From Nocardioides plantarum (GTDB taxonomy: Bacteria; Actinomycetota; Actinomycetes; Propionibacteriales; Nocardioidaceae), in assembly GCF_006346395.1 (NCBI RefSeq), contig NZ_VDMS01000003.1:62001-126000 (forward strand): a stretch of 64,000 nucleotides of DNA, in the 5' to 3' direction. The notes under the pieces were generated by a model that ran no database searches, was not told where the DNA came from, and was given only the letters and a program-made list of their open reading frames with translations. Of this stretch, positions 59,013 to 64,000 are shown one piece after another (the first letter of the stretch is position 1; every line of letters starts with the position of its first letter). The translations under genes and the position numbers were made by a program.

Positions 59013-59025
59013 TGACATAATGTCA
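59013..59025. repeat. 13-bp palindrome at the left edge of the low-GC island
   Basis: TGACATAATGTCA (6-bp arms, central A) is followed by CTTATCGG. It is AT-rich, sits at the composition boundary, and may be an operator or a recombination core site. No matching copy was seen at the right boundary. Confidence 0.35.
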
Positions 59026-59162
59026 CTTATCGGCGGACGGCTTAGATGGGTTGGGGTAGACAATAGAACTCGCCGCTTGCCCGTGCGCCTACGGTACGGA
59101 CGCTCTCGATCGTCAACGAATCTGTGGCCCACCCCTTGCCCCAGATCTGGTCGCACAACCCC

Positions 59163-60269
59163 ATGCAAGCGACACGGCCAGGCTACGGTACGACCGTGAT
59201 CGACGAAGCAGATGCAATTGTCCGTCAATACGAGATTGCGCGGGCGGACTATGAGGCGCTTGCGATTCGGATTCGTCAACTGTTGCTAGATCTGCTTAAG
59301 GGTGAGGGCCTCGACATCATCCAGATTGAGTCACGCGCAAAGTCAACCGAGAGCTTGCGAGACAAGTTGAGCGATAAGGGTGATGCATACAGCGACCTGG
59401 GCGACATAACAGATCTTTGCGGCGTGCGGGTGATTACCTATTATCTTGAGGATGTGGACGTTGTTGAAAGCTTGCTTGCCCGAGAGTTTGAGGTTGATGA
59501 GAGCAATTCTGTCGACAAGAGCAAGCAGTTGAAGTGGGATCAATTTGGGTACCTGTCGCGTCACTACATTCTCCAATTGAAGTCACCGCGTACCACTCTT
59601 GCCGAATGGCAGCCGTGTCAGAATTTGAAATTCGAGGTCCAAGTGCGCACGTCGTTGCAACACGCATGGGCTGCGGTCAACCATAAGCTAGATTACAAAA
59701 ATGAATCGTCCGTTCCAAGCGAACTTCGACGCACTTTGCATCGACTCAGTGCCCTTTTCGAGATTGCGGACTCTCAGTTCTCCGACCTCAGACGTTCCGT
59801 CGTTGAGCTCGCTGCTTCCTATGCCAAAAGCGTCGATGACGGCGACCTGTCGGCTGAGCTGAATGCTGATTCGCTTGACGCATATTTCGACCGAAGTCCT
59901 GTGTATTCACGTGCGCGAGCCAGCGTGGAGGCAGTCGGCGAACCATTGCTTCCACACGGCGCCCAACCTTTCCAGACCGCACGAGACCGCAGCGACCTAC
60001 TGGAGTTCTTCAAATTGGCTGGGATGACGCAGCTTCTTCAAGTTGACGAGTGGCTTCATCAACTGGTGAGCGACTCGACCTTGCTGAAGGTGGTCTCAGA
60101 GGTTGAAGCCGGACCCCGTCGAGCCATTAACCTTGACGACTTCCTTAGCCAAGCTCTCGCGGTCGAGCGACCAGAGGTGGACGATTTTTACGAAGAGGTG
60201 TATGGCACTCCCGACGATTGGTTGCCGCGAGCGCGAGCTCTTCTTCAAGAGCGGCGCACGGCGCAGTGA
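59163..60269 (+). CDS. RelA/SpoT-domain nucleotide pyrophosphokinase-like protein, toxSAS-like candidate
   Basis: About 368 residues. The N-terminal half is an alarmone synthetase domain. The ATP-site string SRAKSTESLRDKL matches the R-x-K motif; GDITDLCGVRVITYY carries the conserved Asp; FGYLSRHYIL holds the substrate-stacking Tyr; FEVQVRTSLQHAWAAVNHKLDYK contains the catalytic Glu (of EVQVRT). No HD hydrolase domain is present. The C-terminal 170 residues are unrecognised. This size and layout suits small or toxic alarmone synthetases with a fused sensing or neutralising part, as in CapRel. The ATG at 59163 is uncertain; GTG 59124 and GTG 59196 are in frame. No antitoxin gene was found beside it. 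Confidence 0.8.
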   Translation: MQATRPGYGTTVIDEADAIVRQYEIARADYEALAIRIRQLLLDLLKGEGLDIIQIESRAKSTESLRDKLSDKGDAYSDLGDITDLCGVRVITYYLEDVDVVESLLAREFEVDESNSVDKSKQLKWDQFGYLSRHYILQLKSPRTTLAEWQPCQNLKFEVQVRTSLQHAWAAVNHKLDYKNESSVPSELRRTLHRLSALFEIADSQFSDLRRSVVELAASYAKSVDDGDLSAELNADSLDAYFDRSPVYSRARASVEAVGEPLLPHGAQPFQTARDRSDLLEFFKLAGMTQLLQVDEWLHQLVSDSTLLKVVSEVEAGPRRAINLDDFLSQALAVERPEVDDFYEEVYGTPDDWLPRARALLQERRTAQ

Positions 60270-60420
60270 TGTGCAAGTGAGAGAACCCCGCCCCTGCTGA
60301 CCGCAAGCAGCACCACCCGTCGCTGCCGGCCGCTCTCCCATCGCTGCAGGCGGCGGTTCCAGTTGGCAACGTGCGTTCCCGGCGCCGAGTGGGAGTTCGC
60401 CCCGGGACAACCGGATTCTC

Positions 60421-60426
60421 TACCGT
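60421..60426 (+). promoter_or_regulatory. Probable -10 element, leaderless promoter of argS
   Basis: TACCGT ends 6 nt before the ATG at 60433. No T-box or tRNA-like structure was recognised in the 163 nt after the island. Confidence 0.45.
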
Positions 60427-60432
60427 GGGCGC

Positions 60433-62166
60433 ATGCTCTCCCCCGAGTCGGTCCTCGCTCCCCTGGTGTCCGCTGCGATCGAACAGGCATTCGGGCCCGA
60501 GCTGCGCGGGACCGACCCGGTGCTGCGACCGAGCCAGTACGCCGACGTCCAGGTCAACGCCGCGCTGGCCCTCGCCAAGCGGCTCGGCCTCCCGCCTCGT
60601 GAGGTCGCGGCCCGCATCGTCGAGCACCTCGAGGTCGGCGGCATCTGCGACGACGTGGAGATCAGCGGCCCGGGCTTCCTCAACCTGACCCTGGGCGACG
60701 ACTGGATCGGCGCTCAGGCGACGGCCCTCGCGGCCGACCCGCGCCTCGGCGTACCCGTCGAGGAGGCCCAGGTCGTGCCGATCGACTACTCCGCGCCCAA
60801 CGTCGCCAAGGAGATGCACGTCGGGCACCTGCGCACCACGGTCGTCGGCGATGCGCTGGCGCGCACCCTGGAGCACCTCGGGCACCACGTCGTCCGTCAG
60901 AACCACATCGGCGACTGGGGCACGCCGTTCGGCATGCTCATCGAGCACCTGCTCGACGTCGGTGAGGACTCCCCTGCCGCCGCCCTGGTAGAGACCGACC
61001 CCAACGCCTTCTACCAGGCCGCGCGCGCCGAGTTCGAGGGCGACGAGGGGTTCGCGACGAGGGCCCGCGCCCGGGTCGTGGCCCTCCAGTCCGGCGACGA
61101 GGCCACGCTGGTGGTGTGGCGGCGCCTGGTCGCGCGCTCCCAGAACTACTTCAACACCATCTACCGTCGGCTCGGGGTGACCCTCACCGACGCCGACCTG
61201 GCCGGCGAGTCGACCTACGACCACGACCTGGCCGCCGTCTGCGCCGAGCTGGTCGAGGCCGGGATCGCGGTGGAGAGCGACGGCGCGCTGTGCGTCTTCC
61301 TCGACGGCTACACCGGTCGTGAGGGCAAGCCCTTGCCGCTGATCGTGCGCAAGTCCGACGGCGGTTACGGCTACGCCACGACCGACCTCGCCACCGTGCG
61401 CCACCGGGTCCGCACCCTGCACGCCGACCGGATGCTCTACGTCATCGGCGCTCCACAGTCGCTGCACCTCGAGATGGTGTGGGCCACCGCGCGGCTCGCG
61501 GGCTGGCTGCCCGACGACGTCGAGGTCGTCCACGTCAAGATCGGCAACGTCCTGGGTGACGACCGCAAGATCCTGCGCACCCGCAGTGGTGCTCCGCTGC
61601 GGCTGATGTCCCTGCTGGACGAGGCGGTCGCGGCGGCCCGCGGGGTCCTCGACGAGCAGCAGCCACCGCTCGACGAGGCGACCCGCGAGGTCGTCGCGCC
61701 CCAGGTCGCGATGGCCGCCGTCAAGTACGCCGACCTGTCCGTGGCCCACGACAGCGAGTACGTCTTCGACCTGGCCCGGATGGTCGCCCCGACCGGCAAC
61801 ACCGGCCCCTACATCCAGTACGCCGCCGCGCGCCTGCACTCGATCTTCCGTACGGCGGGCCTGTCCCCCGCCGAGGCAACCGCCCCGCTCCGGGCGGACT
61901 CCCCGGCCGAGCGAGCGCTCTGCCTCGCCCTGCTCGAGCACGGCAACGTAGTCACCGCGGTTGGCCTAACCCTCGAGCCGCACCGCCTGTGCGCCTACCT
62001 GTTCGACCTCGCCCAGGCGTTCTCCCAGTTCTACGAGCACTGCCCCGTGCTCAAGGCCCCGGACGAGGAAACCCGCGACGCGCGGCTCGCGCTGTGCGCC
62101 GCGACGCTGCGCGTCATGGTGTCCGGTCTCGACCTGCTCGGGATCGAGTCGCCGGAGCGCATGTGA
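60433..62166 (+). CDS. argS: Arginyl-tRNA synthetase
   Basis: A 577-residue class I aminoacyl-tRNA synthetase. The N-terminal Add-1 tRNA-binding domain precedes the HIGH motif as HVGH in SAPNVAKEMHVGHLRTT. The KMSKS loop is replaced by DDRKILRTRSG, a form seen in some ArgRS. The C-terminal anticodon-binding helical domain ends in SGLDLLGIESPERM. It would charge tRNA-Arg. In many actinobacteria argS lies next to lysA; here it stands alone after a low-GC island, so a second, divergent copy of argS is possible. The window cannot decide. Confidence 0.95.
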   Translation: MLSPESVLAPLVSAAIEQAFGPELRGTDPVLRPSQYADVQVNAALALAKRLGLPPREVAARIVEHLEVGGICDDVEISGPGFLNLTLGDDWIGAQATALAADPRLGVPVEEAQVVPIDYSAPNVAKEMHVGHLRTTVVGDALARTLEHLGHHVVRQNHIGDWGTPFGMLIEHLLDVGEDSPAAALVETDPNAFYQAARAEFEGDEGFATRARARVVALQSGDEATLVVWRRLVARSQNYFNTIYRRLGVTLTDADLAGESTYDHDLAAVCAELVEAGIAVESDGALCVFLDGYTGREGKPLPLIVRKSDGGYGYATTDLATVRHRVRTLHADRMLYVIGAPQSLHLEMVWATARLAGWLPDDVEVVHVKIGNVLGDDRKILRTRSGAPLRLMSLLDEAVAAARGVLDEQQPPLDEATREVVAPQVAMAAVKYADLSVAHDSEYVFDLARMVAPTGNTGPYIQYAAARLHSIFRTAGLSPAEATAPLRADSPAERALCLALLEHGNVVTAVGLTLEPHRLCAYLFDLAQAFSQFYEHCPVLKAPDEETRDARLALCAATLRVMVSGLDLLGIESPERM

Positions 62167-62203
62167 CCGATGAGTCCGGGTGTCGCTGCCGGTCTGGTCC
62201 CCC

Positions 62204-62845
62204 ATGAGCCAGCTGCTGAGGGTCCACAACTTCGTCGTCTCCAGCGACGGCTACGGCGCCGGTGAGGGGCAGAGCCTGGAGTCCCCCTTTGGTCACGCCG
62301 ACCCCGGGCAGCTGATGTCCTGGGCCTTCGGTACGGCGAGCTGGCCCAACCGCACCGAGCCCGGTGGCAGCCTCGGACTCGAGGACCACCTGGTCCGCGA
62401 GTTCCACCGCAACGTCGGCGCCGAGATCATGGGCCGCAACAAGTTCGGTCCTCAACGCGGCCCGTGGGTCGACCACGAGTGGGTGGGCTGGTGGGGCGAC
62501 GAGCCGCCCTTCCACACCCCGGTCTTCGTGATGACCCACCACCTGCGGCCGTCCTTCTCACTGTCCGACACCACGTTCCACTTCGTCGACGACGAGCCGG
62601 CCGCCGTCCTGCAGCAGGCGCGTACGGCGGCCCACGGCAAGGACGTCCGGCTCGGCGGTGGCGCCGCCACCGTCCGGGCCTTCCTCGACGCCGACCTCGT
62701 CGACACCCTCCACGTCGCCGTCGCCCCGGTCGAGCTCGGCCGGGGGTCGCGGCTGTGGACCTCGCCGGACGAGCTGTACGACCGCTACGAGGTCGACGTG
62801 GTGCCGCGCCCCGACGGCTTCACGCACTACCTCTTCTGGAGGTAG
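62204..62845 (+). CDS. Dihydrofolate-reductase-family (RibD C-terminal-like) protein
   Basis: A 213-residue protein of the DHFR/RibD-C fold: LLRVHNFVVSSDGYGAG at the N-terminus, NVGAEIMGRNKFGPQRGPW, PVFVMTHHLRP, and GKDVRLGGGAATVRAFLDADLVDTLHVAVAPVELGRGSRLW. These proteins bind NADPH; the actual substrate is unknown in most annotated members. ATG 62204 was chosen as it begins the domain; a GTG 24 nt upstream is in frame. It converges on the UvrA-like gene with a 1-nt gap. Confidence 0.85.
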   Translation: MSQLLRVHNFVVSSDGYGAGEGQSLESPFGHADPGQLMSWAFGTASWPNRTEPGGSLGLEDHLVREFHRNVGAEIMGRNKFGPQRGPWVDHEWVGWWGDEPPFHTPVFVMTHHLRPSFSLSDTTFHFVDDEPAAVLQQARTAAHGKDVRLGGGAATVRAFLDADLVDTLHVAVAPVELGRGSRLWTSPDELYDRYEVDVVPRPDGFTHYLFWR

Positions 62846-62846
62846 C

Positions 62847-64000
62847 TCACCCGACGTACGCCGCCAGGTGCTCGCCGGTCAGCGTCGAGCGGGCCGCGAC
62901 GAGGTCGGCGGGCGTGCCCTCGAAGACGACCCGGCCGCCGTCGTGCCCGGCACCCGGTCCGAGGTCGATGATCCAGTCGGCGTGGGCCATCACCGCTTGG
63001 TGGTGCTCGATCACGATGACCGACCTGCCCGACTCGACGAGCCGGTCGAGCAGGCCGAGCAGGTGGTCGACGTCGGCCAGGTGCAGACCTGTGGTCGGCT
63101 CGTCGAGCACGTAGACGCCGCCCTTCTCCCCCAGGTGCGTCGCGAGCTTGATCCGCTGACGCTCGCCTCCGGACAGGGTGGTCAGCGGCTGGCCGAGCGT
63201 GAGGTAGCCGAGGCCGACGTCGGCCAGGCGCGCCAGGATCCGGTGCGCGGCCGGAAGCGCACCCACACCCTCGGCGAAGAAGCGCTCGGCGTCGGCGACG
63301 GACAGCCCGAGCACCTCGCTGATGTCGAGCCCACCGAGTCGGTAGTCGAGCACCGACGCCGCGAACCGCTTGCCCTCGCACACCTCGCACGGCGTGGCGA
63401 CGCCGGCCATGATGCCCAGGTCGCTGTAGACGACGCCGGCGCCCTTGCAGTGCGGGCAGGCGCCCTCGGAGTTGGCACTGAACAGCGCCGGCTTGACGCC
63501 GTTCTGCTTGGCGAAGGCCTTGCGGATCGGCTCGAGCAGACCGGTGTACGTCGCCGGGTTGCTCCTCCGCGAGCCGCGGATGCCCTCCTGCCCGATGGCC
63601 ACCACGCCGTCGCGGCGGGCCACCGAGCCGTGGATCAACGAGCTCTTGCCCGACCCGGCGACCCCGGTCACCACGGTCAGGACGCCGAGCGGCACGTCGA
63701 CGTCGACGTCCTGCAGGTTGTGGGTCGACGCGCCCCGGATCTCCAGGACCCCGGCGGGGCTACGCACGGAGTCCTTGAGCCGGGCTCGGTGGTCCAGGTG
63801 CCGACCGGTGACCGTGTCGCTCCCCCGCAGGCCCTCGAGGGTGCCCTCGAAGCAGACGACGCCACCCTCGGTGCCGGCGCCGGGGCCGAGGTCGACGACG
63901 TGGTCGGCGATGGCGATGGTCTCGGGCTTGTGCTCGACCACGAGCACCGTGTTGCCCTTGTCGCGCAGCTGGAGCAACAGCTCGTTCATCCGCTGGATGT
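62847..64000 (-). CDS. UvrA-like ABC ATPase (drug-resistance type), 5' end outside the window
   Basis: The frame is still open at the right edge, so about half of the protein is missing; the ATG at 63989 is internal. The visible part begins with the end of the first ABC module (VVEHKPETIAIADHVVDLGPGAG) and holds a whole second module: Walker A VAGSGKSSLI, a zinc-binding CPHCKGAG...CEVCEGKRF, signature LSGGERQRIKLA, Walker B YVLDEPTTGLH and HHQAVMAHADWIIDLGPGAG. Stand-alone UvrA paralogues (about 750-800 residues, lacking the UvrB-binding part) are linked to drug tolerance. The missing half must be read to separate it from true UvrA. Confidence 0.85.
   Translation of the reverse strand, partial: IQRMNELLLQLRDKGNTVLVVEHKPETIAIADHVVDLGPGAGTEGGVVCFEGTLEGLRGSDTVTGRHLDHRARLKDSVRSPAGVLEIRGASTHNLQDVDVDVPLGVLTVVTGVAGSGKSSLIHGSVARRDGVVAIGQEGIRGSRRSNPATYTGLLEPIRKAFAKQNGVKPALFSANSEGACPHCKGAGVVYSDLGIMAGVATPCEVCEGKRFAASVLDYRLGGLDISEVLGLSVADAERFFAEGVGALPAAHRILARLADVGLGYLTLGQPLTTLSGGERQRIKLATHLGEKGGVYVLDEPTTGLHLADVDHLLGLLDRLVESGRSVIVIEHHQAVMAHADWIIDLGPGAGHDGGRVVFEGTPADLVAARSTLTGEHLAAYVG

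Larger units (their letters stand above)
59000..60270. other. Low-GC island carrying one RelA/SpoT-domain gene
   Basis: Across this stretch GC drops to roughly half, with A/T in many third codon positions and words such as TTGTTGAAAGC and GATTACAAAAATG, against a strongly GC-rich background. The rise back to normal composition is near 60270. No integrase, tRNA or target-site duplication was recognised. It is consistent with recent horizontal transfer. Confidence 0.75.

Noticed and set aside
60270..60432. tRNA or T-box before argS
   Set aside because: No cloverleaf, TTC-arm (GGTTCRA) or T-box specifier structure could be found.
59000..60432. Prophage or integrative element with attachment sites
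   Set aside because: No integrase, no tRNA and no direct repeats at both ends were seen; only one gene is present.

Overview
The window looks like chromosomal DNA from a very GC-rich actinobacterium, most plausibly Nocardioides or a close relative (Nocardioidaceae). The reasons are the strong G/C bias at third codon positions, frequent GTG starts, many 4-base start/stop overlaps (GTGA/ATGA), actinobacterial families such as GarA, FtsR, Sbp/DUF881 and F420-type LLM enzymes, and dispersed palindromic repeats. The genus call is inference. About 54 protein genes are supported. No rRNA, tRNA or cas genes were seen. One glycine riboswitch is clear.

Layout. 1-6.9 kb: a truncated CPBP membrane protein, a membrane metallophosphoesterase, a Tat-exported peptidoglycan amidase, and a leftward three-gene operon (ketosteroid-isomerase-like, DUF1330, EchA6-like crotonase) with a KstR-type operator on its promoter; a spermidine-synthase-like gene diverges from it. 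7-21.6 kb: two CNNM/CorC genes behind a possibly structured leader, then the conserved actinobacterial block pgsA-like, DUF881, sbp, DUF881, gcvH, garA, ftsR, bifunctional nuclease, MerR, glycine riboswitch, gcvP (from memory the same order as M. tuberculosis Rv1822-Rv1832), then a serine hydrolase and a CYTH-CHAD protein. 21.6-33 kb: tldE/tldD, sbcC/sbcD, a SUKH-like protein, fdhD and pepN. 33-38.8 kb: small redox enzymes, a double-cyclophilin lipoprotein, an LLM flavoenzyme and a lipoprotein sortase. 38.9-50.3 kb: a surface/secretion region with a 1,499-residue metalloprotease, a CitA/CitB-type two-component pair, a 918-residue choice-of-anchor-D protein and an SGNH lipoprotein. 50.3-58.7 kb: a catabolic cluster with a PRISE-type reductase and XRE regulator, then a HAPMO-like Baeyer-Villiger monooxygenase divergent from nitroreductase, acyl-CoA ligase, TetR and alpha-methylacyl-CoA racemase. 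59.0-60.3 kb: a low-GC island with one RelA/SpoT-domain gene resembling toxic alarmone synthetases. 60.4-64 kb: argS, a DHFR-like gene and a UvrA-like ABC protein cut by the right edge.

Main points beyond routine annotation: (1) 26-bp palindromes repeated with an exact 43-bp period (constant 17-nt spacers of differing sequence) at two loci 9 kb apart; (2) a matching pseudo-palindromic operator on both sides of the divergent monooxygenase/nitroreductase promoters, probably the target of the TetR gene in that cluster; (3) a KstR-like box on the ketosteroid isomerase operon; (4) the low-GC RelA/SpoT island; (5) a recurrent TANNNT element 6-8 nt before start codons, implying widespread leaderless transcription. 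Start codons given here often differ from the longest open frame; each choice is explained.
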